From NCBI RefSeq assembly GCF_016743335.1, contig NZ_WCJE01000001.1, positions 1 to 64,000 on the forward strand: a stretch of DNA of 64,000 bases. The letters are read 5' to 3'. Below, piece after piece: positions 1 through 8,482 of the stretch. A program made the translations under genes and the position numbers. The stretch's first letter is position 1; each line of letters opens with the position of its first letter. The notes beneath the pieces are model-generated. The model saw only the letters and a program-made list of their open reading frames with translations, was not told the origin of the DNA and made no database searches. The stretch comes from Streptococcus suis. GTDB taxonomy: Bacteria; Bacillota; Bacilli; Lactobacillales; Streptococcaceae.

Positions 1-20
1 TTTATTCAAATTTTAATTGG

Positions 21-114
21 TACTCAATGAAAATTAAAATCAGACTAGCTCCAATGGAGATTGACACTCATCAAATCAAGTCAACAACGTCTGGTTTTGA
101 TTTTCGAAGAGTAT
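21..114 (-). repeat. Short BOX-type intergenic repeat
   Basis: On the minus strand it begins ATACTCTTCGAAAATC and ends at a TTTTCATTGAGTA end, the same ends as the two longer copies at 10614-10821 and 60067-60274. The ends also match the known termini of pneumococcal BOX elements. This copy is about 94 bp and lacks the middle part. It lies just downstream of the aspartokinase gene. Function is unknown; BOX elements fold into RNA hairpins and can influence neighbouring transcripts. Confidence 0.7.
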
Positions 115-143
115 GAAGAGGGAACTGACCGACCTCGTTGTGA

Positions 144-1499
144 TTATTGCTCGTTAAAAAAAGCTTCATAGAGTGCGTGCAGAGCGCGTTTCTTTTCTTC
201 GGTTTTGACAACGAACATAACAGAAACTTCACTGGCTCCCTGTGAAATCATTGCCAAGTTGACATTTTGTTTAGAGAGGGCAGTGGTAGCGGTAGCTGTT
301 ACACCGACATGGCTCTTCATATTTTCACCAACAATCATGATAATAGATAAACCATGTTCGATTTCGGCCTTGTCAACTTCCATTTTCGTATTGAGTTGAC
401 GAAGGATCTCTTCTTCCTTGATAGGAGTCAATTCACGCTCACGGACTACGATGGATAAATCGTCAATACCGGTCGGCATGTGCTCCCAGCGAATATTGAG
501 ATCTTCGAGAATTTGCAAAACCTTGCGACCAAAACCAACTTCACGGTTCATCAAATATTTAGACAAGTTAATGCTGACAAAACCATCGTCTGCAGCAATA
601 CCGACAACAGGAACTGTTTGCTCGGTATGTTTGTGTACAATTCGGGTACCAGGGTGAGTTGGGTTATTGGTGTTTTTAATAACCAATGGAATCCGTCCGC
701 GATAGGCAGGAAGGAGGGCTTCATCGTGGAGGACGGAGAAACCTGCATAAGCTAATTCTCGCATTTCACGATAGGTCAATTCTTTGATTGAATGTGGATC
801 TTTAATGATGCCAGGATGGGCTGCAAAAATACCATCGACATCTGTAAAGTTTTCATAGAGGTCAGCCTTGACCCCGGCAGCAATGATGGAACCTGTAATA
901 TCCGATCCACCTCGTGAGAAGGTACAAATCTGGTTATCAACAGTTACACCGAAGAATCCTGGGATAATGAGTACTTCATCTGTATCACGAAGCTCTTCGA
1001 TTTTGTCATAACTTGAAGGCAAAATGCGAGCATTTCCTGGCTCGGAGCTGACAACAATACCAGCTTTTTTAGGATGGACATAGCGTGCAGGCAATCCTCT
1101 GTGGGTAAAATATTCGGCAATCAATTTGGCATTATTATCTTCACCAGCTGCTAAGAATGCGTCGTAAAGGAATTCGTTATCATCAATTGGTAGGCTGGCC
1201 AAAGAGATGATGCTGTCTGCGATTTTCTTCATGCTGTTAGCTGTGAAACCAAGTTCGTCAACCATTGCCTGATAACGGTTGATGATCCATTCTTGACTGG
1301 CAGTCACATCTTTTCCGTTAACATATTCTTTATAATATTTAATCAACGCATCAGTAACTTTAGTATCCTCGGCATTGCGTTTTCCAGGTGCAGACACCAC
1401 AACAAAGCGACGTTCTGAATCAGATTGAACAATATTGAAAACTTTTTCTAACTGTCCAGCTGAAGCAAGTGAGCTTCCCCCAAATTTAATAACTTTCAT
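144..1499 (-). CDS. lysC: Aspartate kinase
   Basis: Aspartokinase phosphorylates L-aspartate, the first step toward lysine, threonine and methionine. The 451-residue protein starts MKVIKFGGSS, the amino-acid-kinase family signature. It has a central SRGGSDITGSI segment typical of the substrate pocket (about residues 200-210) and C-terminal ACT-type regulatory sequence (IIMIVGENM, VGVTATATTAL). The length fits monofunctional aspartokinases. I chose the ATG at 1499 because AAGGAG lies 6 bases upstream; an ATG two codons earlier sits inside that ribosome-binding site. It is a single gene with its own promoter and no lysine or threonine pathway genes next to it. End-product feedback through the ACT domains is likely, but which amino acid acts cannot be read from the sequence. 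Confidence 0.93.
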   Translation of the reverse strand: MKVIKFGGSSLASAGQLEKVFNIVQSDSERRFVVVSAPGKRNAEDTKVTDALIKYYKEYVNGKDVTASQEWIINRYQAMVDELGFTANSMKKIADSIISLASLPIDDNEFLYDAFLAAGEDNNAKLIAEYFTHRGLPARYVHPKKAGIVVSSEPGNARILPSSYDKIEELRDTDEVLIIPGFFGVTVDNQICTFSRGGSDITGSIIAAGVKADLYENFTDVDGIFAAHPGIIKDPHSIKELTYREMRELAYAGFSVLHDEALLPAYRGRIPLVIKNTNNPTHPGTRIVHKHTEQTVPVVGIAADDGFVSINLSKYLMNREVGFGRKVLQILEDLNIRWEHMPTGIDDLSIVVRERELTPIKEEEILRQLNTKMEVDKAEIEHGLSIIMIVGENMKSHVGVTATATTALSKQNVNLAMISQGASEVSVMFVVKTEEKKRALHALYEAFFNEQ

Positions 1500-1525
1500 T
1501 CTCATCTCCTTGGATATTTTTTTCT

Positions 1526-1554
1526 ATTATAGCAGAATGATATGAAATTGTCAG
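1526..1554 (-). promoter_or_regulatory. lysC promoter
   Basis: On the minus strand CTGACA (1549-1554) and TATAAT (1526-1531) are 17 bases apart, a good sigma-A promoter 27 bases before the lysC start codon. No attenuator or riboswitch fits in the short leader. Confidence 0.65.
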
Positions 1555-1674
1555 TATGTTCAGACAAATCTTGCCAAGAATTTTATCGAAAAACGAACAA
1601 GAGACAAGTATGAAAATTTCAGAAAAATATTTTTTCTTTCAACTGTGTTACAATTAAAGGAATAGGAGGCGAGT

Positions 1675-2316
1675 ATGGTAAAAGCAATTATTTTCGACAT
1701 GGATGGTGTACTTTTTGACACAGAAACATTCTATTTTCAGCGTCGAGCGGATTTTTTAGCGACAAAAGGTTTATCGGTTGATCATTTGGATCCATCTATA
1801 TTTGTAGGTGGAAGGGCTAGTCAAATTTGGCAACGGATTTTAGGGGATGATTATGATAACTAGGATGTCCCTGCCTTGGAAGAAGAATATCGTGTATATA
1901 AAGAAAAGCGACCAACCCCTTATGCAGAGAGGATTTTTCCTGAAGTTAAAGCGGTATTGGAGAGACTAACTATCCAAGGTATTCCTGTAGTTTTGGCTTC
2001 AAATACCGACCGTTCAGAAATCGAACGTGCTCTACTAGATGCTGGTATACGCTCTCATTTTAGTCATATTTTCTCAGCGATGGATTGTGAGACTCCAAAA
2101 CCAGATCCCGCGGTTTATGTGAAAGCAGCTAGTGCAACAGGAGTAGCTAAATCGGACATTTTAGTATTTGAAGATAGTGCGAAGGGGATTGAAGCGGCTA
2201 AAAAAGCAGGTTTGACAGTTTGGGCTATTCGAGACCAGCATTATGGAATTGATCAGTCGAAAGCAGACAAATTGATAGACAATCTTGAAGATGCCTTTGA
2301 CTTATTGCGATTTTAA
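1675..2316 (+). pseudogene. HAD-family phosphatase, interrupted by an in-frame amber codon
   Basis: The reading frame encodes a beta-phosphoglucomutase-like HAD hydrolase of about 213 residues. Motif I is FDMDGVLFDTE, motif II is VVLASNT, and motifs III/IV are KPDPAVY and VFEDSAKGIEAAKKAG. A single TAG at 1861-1863 follows residue 62, in the cap domain. The frame continues without any other defect (DVPALEEEYRVYKEKRP onward), so the simplest explanation is a recent point mutation, perhaps TGG to TAG. The first fragment has a good ribosome site (AGGAGG) and a -10 like TACAAT at 1649. As written the product would be a 62-residue stub without the catalytic lysine or acidic loop. A sequencing error is possible. 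Confidence 0.85.
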
Positions 2317-2671
2317 GAAATATGATATTGTAGTCCAAGCATCAGTTCTCGTGAAAAATGGTATTTCTAGCTCAGAATCCAGTTAAATCTTCCAAAAGTA
2401 TTAACGTGAAAAAATGAAAGTTGTAAATTAATCTTAGATCCTATATTTACAGTTCAGACTTGCATATTGAGGTTGTTTTTTTCAAAATACAGTCAGTATT
2501 TCATACAGTCAGTATTTCCCGCAAAACCTACCTTGATGAGTGAAAAAGCCAAGGCGCTTTGCGTGTGAATATAGGTTCTTAGACACGTTATTTTCTAGCA
2601 TATCTAAATTTTATATTGCGATGATAGTCCCCATCTTTTTCGGACGTCACACTTTACTTGCTAGAAAAAAA
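2317..2671. other. Non-coding stretch between the HAD pseudogene and the fab cluster
   Basis: I find no gene here. It contains a 14-base direct repeat, TACAGTCAGTATTT, twice near 2490-2520 and a small hairpin (AAAGCC and GGCGCTTT) near 2545. The sequence is AT-rich and may be decayed. The fabM promoter follows it. Confidence 0.5.
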
Positions 2672-2733
2672 GTGACAATTATAAAAACTGTGTTACAATG
2701 GAAAACAAGAATTTGAAGTTTGATATTCAAATC
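2672..2733 (+). promoter_or_regulatory. fabM promoter and FabT operator
   Basis: GTGACA (2672-2677) and TACAAT (2694-2699) are 16 bases apart and form a plausible promoter. Downstream, AGTTTGATATTCAAATC (2717-2733) matches the FabT palindrome (consensus around TTTGATTATCAAA). A second, weaker half-match, TTAATTATCAAAC, lies at 2736-2749. FabT bound to acyl-ACP represses fab genes in streptococci; fabM is usually controlled this way or left less sensitive to repression. Confidence 0.6.
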
Positions 2734-2769
2734 TTTTAATTATCAAACTATTTTGAAAGGAGCAAGAGA

Positions 2770-3561
2770 ATGGCCTGCCAAACAATTCGTTATGAAGTAA
2801 TTGATTCCGTAGCGATTCTAACTTTAAACAGACCGGAAGTGGCAAATGGTTTTAATATTCCTATGTGTGAAGAAATCTTAGAAGCAATCCGCCTTGCAGA
2901 AGGGGATGCCTCCGTCAAAATTTTACAAATTCAAGCACAGGGTTCCATTTTCTCCGTGGGTGGAGATTTAGTTGAGATGAAGCGTGCAGTTGATGATGAT
3001 GATATTGCTTCTTTGGTAAAAATAGCAGAGCTGGTGAATGATATTTCGTTTGCGATGAAGAAATTGTCTAAAGTAGTCATTATGGTGACAGATGGGGCAG
3101 TGGCTGGAGCCGCGGCTAATATGGCAGTGGCAGCTGATTTTGTTATTGCCTCCAGCAAGACAAAATTCATCCAAGCCTTTGTAGGCGTTGGACTTGCGCC
3201 GGATGCGGGGGGACTCTTTCTACTGAGTCGTGCTATTGGGGCTAATCGTGCTAGTCACTTGGCGATGACAGGAGAGGGCTTATCAGCGGATAAGGCTTTA
3301 GAATATGGGATTGTTTATAAATTGGCAGAGCCAGAAAAACTAGAAAAGACAGTTGCCCAGGTCATAAAAAAACTCTTGCGAGGCTCAGTAAACTCTTATG
3401 CAGCAATCAAACGACTGACATGGGAAAGTCAATTTAAAGACTGGGAGTCTTATCGCCGATTGGAGCTGGATTTACAAGAAACATTGGCCTATAAAGAGGA
3501 TTTTAAAGAGGGAGTTAGAGCGCACGCAGAACGACGTAGACCAGTGTTTACGGGAGATTAA
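2770..3561 (+). CDS. fabM: trans-2-decenoyl-ACP isomerase / enoyl-CoA hydratase family
   Basis: FabM isomerises trans-2- to cis-3-decenoyl-ACP, the branch point for unsaturated fatty acids in streptococci. The 263-residue protein has the crotonase fold: [16 protein letters not shown] near the N-terminus, an oxyanion-hole segment SVGGDLVEM, and [20 protein letters not shown] in the middle. Its place directly before fabT and fabH is the standard streptococcal arrangement and separates it from catabolic enoyl-CoA hydratases. The start ATG follows GAAAGGAGCAAGAGA. The gene is separated from fabT by 80 bases that hold the fabT promoter. Confidence 0.93.
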   Translation: MACQTIRYEVIDSVAILTLNRPEVANGFNIPMCEEILEAIRLAEGDASVKILQIQAQGSIFSVGGDLVEMKRAVDDDDIASLVKIAELVNDISFAMKKLSKVVIMVTDGAVAGAAANMAVAADFVIASSKTKFIQAFVGVGLAPDAGGLFLLSRAIGANRASHLAMTGEGLSADKALEYGIVYKLAEPEKLEKTVAQVIKKLLRGSVNSYAAIKRLTWESQFKDWESYRRLELDLQETLAYKEDFKEGVRAHAERRRPVFTGD

Positions 3562-3583
3562 TTTTTAAATTAGTAAAAAAATG

Positions 3584-3627
3584 TTTGACAATCAAAGTTT
3601 TATGGTTTATACTTTGACTATCAAAGT
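3584..3627 (+). promoter_or_regulatory. fabT promoter with two FabT boxes
   Basis: A -35 TTGACA (3585-3590) and -10 TATACT (3608-3613) are exactly 17 bases apart. The -35 lies inside a first FabT-like box, TTTGACAATCAAA (3584-3596). The -10 overlaps a second, near-perfect palindrome, ACTTTGACTATCAAAGT (3611-3627). This layout predicts direct autorepression of fabT and of the genes read from here. Confidence 0.8.
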
Positions 3628-3641
3628 AAAGGAGGCCTGTT

Positions 3642-4076
3642 TTGGAAGATCCAAAAGTAAATGAATATCTAACGGCCATTTTTAACAATGTGTTGGTGAT
3701 TGAAGAAACAAGTCTGCGTGGTAGCCGATTCAATGATATTTCGATTAAGGAAATGCACACGATTGATGTGATAGGAAGTATTGATGGAGCTACTCCGAGT
3801 GATGTTGCTCGGACTTTGATGGTAACCTTAGGTACTGTTACAACTAGCTTGAACAATTTGGAAAGAAAAGGATATGTTGAGCGTATTCGTTCGACCAAAG
3901 ATCGGCGAGTTGTTCATCTCTATCTGACCAAAAAAGGTCGACTGGTCTATCGTTTGCATCAACGATTTCACAATGAAATGGTGAAACAGATTACAGATGG
4001 TATGGATGATGCAGAGTATCAGGTAATGAAGAAAGGACTCATGAAACTCTATCACTTCTTGGAGGATTTGAAATGA
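3642..4076 (+). CDS. fabT: MarR-family fatty-acid regulator FabT
   Basis: FabT is the acyl-ACP-dependent repressor of streptococcal fatty-acid synthesis. The 144-residue protein has a MarR winged helix: [35 protein letters not shown] around residues 50-85, in which the recognition helix and wing are clear, followed by [13 protein letters not shown]. The start codon is TTG at 3642, placed 7 bases after AGGAGG; no ATG is better placed. The stop codon overlaps the fabH start (ATGA), so the two are translationally coupled. FabT boxes in its own promoter and before fabM and fabK support the assignment. Confidence 0.93.
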   Translation: MEDPKVNEYLTAIFNNVLVIEETSLRGSRFNDISIKEMHTIDVIGSIDGATPSDVARTLMVTLGTVTTSLNNLERKGYVERIRSTKDRRVVHLYLTKKGRLVYRLHQRFHNEMVKQITDGMDDAEYQVMKKGLMKLYHFLEDLK

Positions 4077-5050
4077 GAAACCATGCTAAAATCAGTCAGG
4101 TGGCCCACTATCTTCCGAAGAAGATTGTGACCAATGATGATTTGGCCCAGCAAATGGATACCAGTGATGAGTGGATTCGTAGCCGTACAGGTATCGGTCA
4201 ACGACACATTGTTACTGGAGAGACGACGAGTGATTTGGCTAGTCAAGTGGCTAGAAAATTACTGGAAAAGTCTCAGCTAGATGCTAGTGAAATTGATTTC
4301 ATCATCGTAGCAACGATTACTCCAGATGCTTCAATGCCATCTACGGCAGCTATGGTTCAAGCAGCAATTGGCGCAAAAAAGGCTTTCGCCTATGATCTCG
4401 TTGCAGCTTGTTCAGGATTTGTTTTTGCGCTATCAACAGCGGAAAAATTACTTGCTTCAGGAGTCTATAAGAGAGGACTTGTCATTGGTGCAGAGACCCT
4501 ATCTAGGTCTGTCGACTGGTCGGATCGATCAACGGCTGTTTTATTTGGAGATGGTGCTGGAGGAGTTTTGCTGGAAGCGTGTGAACAACCGACCTTTTTA
4601 GCAGAAATCTTGCGAACGGATGGCGGTCGAGGTGCTAGTCTGACAGCAGGGATAGACCAGAAAGAGACGCCATTCTCGACACAAAGCCGTCAACAACCCT
4701 TTATCCAAATGGAGGGTAGAGCTATATTTGAATTTGCGACGAGAGATGTTACGGCAACCATGGCAGAGCTGCTAGAACAAGCTGATATGACTGTGGATTG
4801 CGTTGATTATTTCTTGCTCCACCAAGCCAATATACGTATCCTGGATAAGATGGCTCGTAAATTGGGAGTGGCGCGTGAAAAATTTCCAGCAAATATGGAT
4901 AAATATGGTAATACCAGCGCAGCAAGTCTTCCTATTCTCTTATCAGAATGTGTAGAGAGCGGAATGTTGCGATTGGATGGAAGCCAGACTATTCTCATGG
5001 CTGGTTTCGGTGGAGGCCTCACATGGGGAACTCTACTCTTACAACTTTAG
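4073..5050 (+). CDS. fabH: 3-oxoacyl-ACP synthase III (KAS III)
   Basis: FabH condenses acetyl-CoA with malonyl-ACP to start fatty-acid synthesis in the cytosol. The 325-residue protein shows the Cys-His-Asn triad: Cys in [13 protein letters not shown] (about residue 112), His in [11 protein letters not shown] (about 251) and Asn in [10 protein letters not shown] (about 281). The N-terminal [11 protein letters not shown] segment is typical. The gene overlaps fabT by 4 bases and precedes acpP by 59 bases. The length is normal and no defects are visible. Confidence 0.96.
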   Translation: MRNHAKISQVAHYLPKKIVTNDDLAQQMDTSDEWIRSRTGIGQRHIVTGETTSDLASQVARKLLEKSQLDASEIDFIIVATITPDASMPSTAAMVQAAIGAKKAFAYDLVAACSGFVFALSTAEKLLASGVYKRGLVIGAETLSRSVDWSDRSTAVLFGDGAGGVLLEACEQPTFLAEILRTDGGRGASLTAGIDQKETPFSTQSRQQPFIQMEGRAIFEFATRDVTATMAELLEQADMTVDCVDYFLLHQANIRILDKMARKLGVAREKFPANMDKYGNTSAASLPILLSECVESGMLRLDGSQTILMAGFGGGLTWGTLLLQL

Positions 5051-5109
5051 TTAATTCCTTGCCCTAGGCAAGATTAAAATATTTTATTTTCCAAAAGGAG
5101 ACACATATC

Positions 5110-5334
5110 ATGGCAGTATTTGAAAAAGTACAGGAAATCATCGTTGAAGAATTGGGTAAGGATGCTGAAGAAGTAACTCTTACAACAACCTTTGAAGATT
5201 TGGACGCAGATTCATTGGATCTTTTCCAAGTTATCTCTGAAATCGAAGATGCATTCGACATCCAAATCGACACTGAAGAAGGTTTGACTACTGTAGGCGA
5301 TTTGGTTGCCTACGTTGAAGAAAAAACAAAATAA
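5110..5334 (+). CDS. acpP: Acyl carrier protein
   Basis: The 74-residue acidic protein carries growing acyl chains on a phosphopantetheine arm. The attachment serine is in DADSLDLF (Ser35), and the following helix II is acidic ([11 protein letters not shown]). The ribosome site AAAAGGAG precedes ATG 5110. A hairpin ending in a T-rich stretch lies right after the stop codon, which would allow acpP to be transcribed more than fabK. The position inside the fab cluster marks it as the fatty-acid ACP and not a carrier for teichoic-acid D-alanylation or polyketides. Confidence 0.96.
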   Translation: MAVFEKVQEIIVEELGKDAEEVTLTTTFEDLDADSLDLFQVISEIEDAFDIQIDTEEGLTTVGDLVAYVEEKTK

Positions 5335-5342
5335 TGACTGTT

Positions 5343-5371
5343 AAGGAAAGTGCTATTTAGCATTTTTCTTA
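5343..5371 (+). terminator. Hairpin after acpP (terminator or attenuator)
   Basis: AAGGAAAGTGCT and AGCATTTTTCTT pair around an ATTT loop. The descending arm is itself T-rich. It sits 8 bases after the acpP stop and before a separate fabK regulatory region, so it probably ends part of the fabM/fabT-acpP transcript. Confidence 0.55.
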
Positions 5372-5379
5372 AATTAAAT

Positions 5380-5477
5380 ACTTTGATAATCAAAACATTG
5401 AAATATCAAACTATTTTTGAGTGAGGGGGCAACCCTTCACTTGTTTACCTAATGATTTGATATTCAAATGATTAGGT
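5380..5477 (+). promoter_or_regulatory. fabK leader with FabT operators
   Basis: Two FabT-type sites are visible: ACTTTGATAATCAAAAC (5380-5396) and ATTTGATATTCAAAT (5455-5469). The second is the centre of a longer inverted repeat, 5447-5477, whose 14-base arms (ACCTAATGATTTGA and TCAAATGATTAGGT) differ at one position. It can therefore be a DNA operator or an RNA hairpin about 26 bases before the fabK start. Confidence 0.65.
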
Positions 5478-5503
5478 AAGCAAGAAAAAAAGATGAGGGA
5501 ATT

Positions 5504-6469
5504 ATGAAGACGAAAATAACAGAATTGCTCGATATTAAGTATCCAATTTTTCAAGGTGGTATGGCTTGGGTTGCTGACGGTGACTTGGCTGGTGCGGTTT
5601 CAAATGCTGGTGGTCTAGGGATTATCGGCGGAGGTAATGCTCCAAAAGAAGTCGTTAAGGCGAATATTGACAAGGTGAAGTCTATCACAGACAAGCCTTT
5701 CGGTGTCAATATCATGCTTTTGTCTCCTTTTGCGGATGACATTGTTGACTTGGTCATCGAAGAAGGTGTGAAAGTTGTTACCACAGGAGCAGGAAATCCA
5801 GGGAAGTATATGGAGCGTCTCCATGCTGCAGGGATTACAGTTATTCCTGTTGTACCAAGTGTGGCTCTTGCGAAACGCATGGAAAAATTAGGGGTAGATG
5901 CTGTTATTGCTGAAGGTATGGAAGCCGGAGGCCATGTTGGTAAATTGACCACCATGACCTTGGTTCGTCAGGTTGTTGAAGCTGTATCCATTCCTGTTAT
6001 CGCAGCAGGTGGTATTGCAGATGGTGCAGGTGCAGCGGCAGCCTTTATGTTGGGAGCAGAAGCGGTGCAAGTTGGAACTCGTTTTGTAGTAGCTACAGAG
6101 TCCAATGCCCATCAGGCTTATAAGGAAAAAGTTTTAAAAGCTAAGGATATTGATACAACTGTATCTGCTTCTATTGTTGGACATCCTGTGAGAGCTATCA
6201 AGAATAAGTTGTTATCTGCTTATGCAGCTGCAGAGAAAGATTTCTTGGCAGGTAAAATTTCGGCAGATGCTATTGAAGAACTTGGTGCGGGAGCACTCCG
6301 CAATGCAGTTGTTGATGGTGATGTAATAAATGGTTCCGTGATGGCTGGTCAAATTGCTGGTCTAGTTTCTAAAGAAGAATCTTGTGAAGATATTTTGAAA
6401 GACATCTATTATGGAGCAGCCAAAGTGATTAGAGATGAGGCAAGTCGTTGGGCTTCCGTTGGAGAATAA
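5504..6469 (+). CDS. fabK: Enoyl-ACP reductase II (FMN-dependent)
   Basis: FabK performs the last reduction of each elongation cycle and replaces FabI in streptococci, which explains their natural tolerance of triclosan. The 321-residue protein belongs to the nitronate-monooxygenase/FMN barrel family. It starts with a PIFQGGMAWVADGDLAGAVS segment, then GGLGIIGGGNAP, EGMEAGGHVG around residue 140 and IPVIAAGGIADGAG around 165, which form the flavin and phosphate sites. fabD starts one base after its stop codon. The ribosome site is GAGGGAATT before the ATG. Confidence 0.96.
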   Translation: MKTKITELLDIKYPIFQGGMAWVADGDLAGAVSNAGGLGIIGGGNAPKEVVKANIDKVKSITDKPFGVNIMLLSPFADDIVDLVIEEGVKVVTTGAGNPGKYMERLHAAGITVIPVVPSVALAKRMEKLGVDAVIAEGMEAGGHVGKLTTMTLVRQVVEAVSIPVIAAGGIADGAGAAAAFMLGAEAVQVGTRFVVATESNAHQAYKEKVLKAKDIDTTVSASIVGHPVRAIKNKLLSAYAAAEKDFLAGKISADAIEELGAGALRNAVVDGDVINGSVMAGQIAGLVSKEESCEDILKDIYYGAAKVIRDEASRWASVGE

Positions 6470-6470
6470 G

Positions 6471-7391
6471 ATGACAAAAACAGCCTTTTTATTTGTAGGT
6501 CAGGGGGCCCAGACACTTGGTATGGCCCGTGACCTCTATGAGACTTATCCCATTGTCAAGGAAACTTACGACCAGGCTAGTCAGATTCTGGGTTATGATG
6601 TGCGGGACTTGATTGACCATCGGGAAGACGAGCTCAACCAGACCCGCTATACCCAGCCTGCGATTTTGACAACCTCACTTGCCATTTATCGTTTGTTGGC
6701 AGAAAAAGGGATAAAACCCGACATGGTGGCTGGTTTGTCCTTGGGAGAATATGCAGCCTTGGTTGCCTCCGGTGCCTTGGCCTTTGAAGATGCCATTGCC
6801 TTGATTGCCAAACGGGGTGAGTTTATGGAAACGGCTGCGCCAGCAGGGACTGGTAAGATGGTCGCTGTCCTTAATGCAGATGTCAGCTTGATCGAAGAGG
6901 TCTGTTCATCTGTTACCTCTGGGATTGTTTCTCCAGCCAACTACAACACACCAGCCCAAATCGTTATCGGTGGCGAGGTGGCTGCAGTGGATGAGGCGGT
7001 TGAAGCCTTGAAGGTGACGGGAGTCAAACGCATGATTCCCCTCAATGTGTCGGGGCCTTTCCACACGGCTCTCTTGCGTCCAGCTTCGGAGCAATTGGCT
7101 CAGGCCTTGGAGCAGGTGGAATTTTCGGACTTCCAAGTAGAGTTGGTCGGTAATACGGAAGCCAAGGTCATGAAAAAAGAGGACATCAAGTCCCTCTTGA
7201 CCCGTCAAGTGATGGAACCAGTCCGTTTTTATGAGTCAATCGCAACCATGCAGGAAGCTGGTGTGACCAAATTTATCGAAATCGGTCCAGGAAAGGTCTT
7301 GGCAGGCTTTATCAAGAAAATTGATAAGACAGCTGAGGTGGTGACAGTAGAAGATGTGGCAAGTCTAGAAGGCTTGTTGACTAGCCAATAA
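6471..7391 (+). CDS. fabD: Malonyl-CoA:ACP transacylase
   Basis: FabD moves malonate from CoA to ACP. The 306-residue protein begins MTKTAFLFVGQGAQ; a start 12 codons upstream is possible but lies inside fabK and adds residues not expected for the family. The catalytic serine is in GLSLGEYAALVASGAL (about residue 90). The usual GHSxGE reads GLSLGE, a streptococcal variant I recall from homologues. Conserved GPFHTALL (His about 200) and the C-terminal EIGPGKVLAGFIKK are present. The gene follows fabK by one base and precedes fabG by 9 bases, so it is part of one operon. Confidence 0.95.
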   Translation: MTKTAFLFVGQGAQTLGMARDLYETYPIVKETYDQASQILGYDVRDLIDHREDELNQTRYTQPAILTTSLAIYRLLAEKGIKPDMVAGLSLGEYAALVASGALAFEDAIALIAKRGEFMETAAPAGTGKMVAVLNADVSLIEEVCSSVTSGIVSPANYNTPAQIVIGGEVAAVDEAVEALKVTGVKRMIPLNVSGPFHTALLRPASEQLAQALEQVEFSDFQVELVGNTEAKVMKKEDIKSLLTRQVMEPVRFYESIATMQEAGVTKFIEIGPGKVLAGFIKKIDKTAEVVTVEDVASLEGLLTSQ

Positions 7392-7400
7392 GGAGAAATC

Positions 7401-8135
7401 ATGGAACTTACCAAAAAAAATGTGTTTGTGACAGGTTCAAGTCGTGGAATCGGCTTGGCCATTGCCCATAAGTTTGCAAGCCTTGGTGCCAATGTGGTGC
7501 TGAATGGTCGTGGTCAGCTGGGGCAGGACTTGCTGGATAGCTTTTCAAGCTACGGTGTCAAAGTGGTGGCGATTTCAGGCGATATTTCCAGCTCGGCAGA
7601 TGCCAAACGAATGGTAGCTGAGGCAGTTGAGGCTCTTGGTAGCGTCGATATCTTGGTCAATAATGCAGGGATTACCAAAGACGGTATGGCCTTGCGAATG
7701 ACGGAAGAAGATTTCGAGAGCGTTTTGAGTATCAATCTAACAGGGACCTTTAACATGACCCAGGCTGTTTTGAAACCGATGACCAAGGCACGTGAAGGGG
7801 CTATTATCAACCTTTCCAGTGTGGTCGGTTTGACAGGGAATGCTGGGCAGGCCAACTATGCCGCTTCTAAGGCAGGTGTGATCGGCTTTACAAAATCTAT
7901 TGCCCGTGAAGTCGCTAGTCGCAATGTTCGTATCAATGCTATCGCACCAGGCTTTATTCAGTCCGACATGACAGATGTTCTGTCTGACAAAATCAAGGAT
8001 GCCATGTTGGGGCAAATTCCTATGAAACGCTTTGGACTGACGGAAGAAGTAGCAGATGTAGCTGTATTCTTAGCCAAGCAAGAATATCTGACAGGTCAGG
8101 TCATTGCGGTTGACGGCGGCTTGACCATGCAATAA
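7401..8135 (+). CDS. fabG: 3-oxoacyl-ACP reductase
   Basis: FabG is the NADPH-dependent ketoacyl-ACP reductase. The 244-residue short-chain dehydrogenase has the cofactor motif TGSSRGIGLAIA (residues about 10-21), NNAG at about 86, the catalytic serine in INLSSVVG and YAASKAGVIGF (Tyr and Lys about 151/155). The end AVDGGLTMQ is typical. The ribosome site AAGGAGAAATC precedes ATG 7401. It is followed by a 284-bp repeat element, which separates it from fabF. Confidence 0.96.
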   Translation: MELTKKNVFVTGSSRGIGLAIAHKFASLGANVVLNGRGQLGQDLLDSFSSYGVKVVAISGDISSSADAKRMVAEAVEALGSVDILVNNAGITKDGMALRMTEEDFESVLSINLTGTFNMTQAVLKPMTKAREGAIINLSSVVGLTGNAGQANYAASKAGVIGFTKSIAREVASRNVRINAIAPGFIQSDMTDVLSDKIKDAMLGQIPMKRFGLTEEVADVAVFLAKQEYLTGQVIAVDGGLTMQ

Positions 8136-8138
8136 TCC

Positions 8139-8422
8139 AGTCTTCCAGTTTATCTTTTATTACTTCGATGAGTGAAAAGCTCCAGTGGAGGTTTTCAGCC
8201 TACCACCTTTGAGTTAAAGAGTGGTAGTTTGAAACTACGTTTCCAGATTTCCAGCTTCAAACAATCTATTGGATTGTTTGAACTCGCTTTGCCGTACTAA
8301 CGGAGCGTTACTTACTATCGTAAGTACGATTTCCAATCTTCAATAGTCCACTGGACTATTGAAGCTGTCTGCAGCTTGTTGAAATGAACTTTGTTCGTAG
8401 TACTAAAAGCAAACTGAAAGAC
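8139..8422. repeat. MITE-like intergenic element (copy 1, 284 bp)
   Basis: It starts AGTCTTCCAGTTTATCTTTT and ends TAAAAGCAAACTGAAAGACT, which are imperfect terminal inverted repeats. The same ends occur at 12274-12483 and 54788-54886. The interior holds several hairpin-forming segments, such as CTTCAATAGTCC and GGACTATTGAAG, and CTTCAAACAATC and GATTGTTTGAA. No protein is encoded. It fills almost the whole fabG-fabF gap and starts 3 bases after the fabG stop codon. I do not recognise the family by name. Confidence 0.6.
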
Positions 8423-8482
8423 TGCAATAACGCACTGTAAATTCAATCTTGTTTTGTGTGTTATTTTAAGAGAGGTTTGAAA

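Noticed and set aside
6435-6470. Longer start of fabD twelve codons upstream
   Set aside because: It lies in the fabK coding end and adds residues before the conserved MTKTAFLFVGQGAQ start; the ATG at 6471 is directly after the fabK stop.
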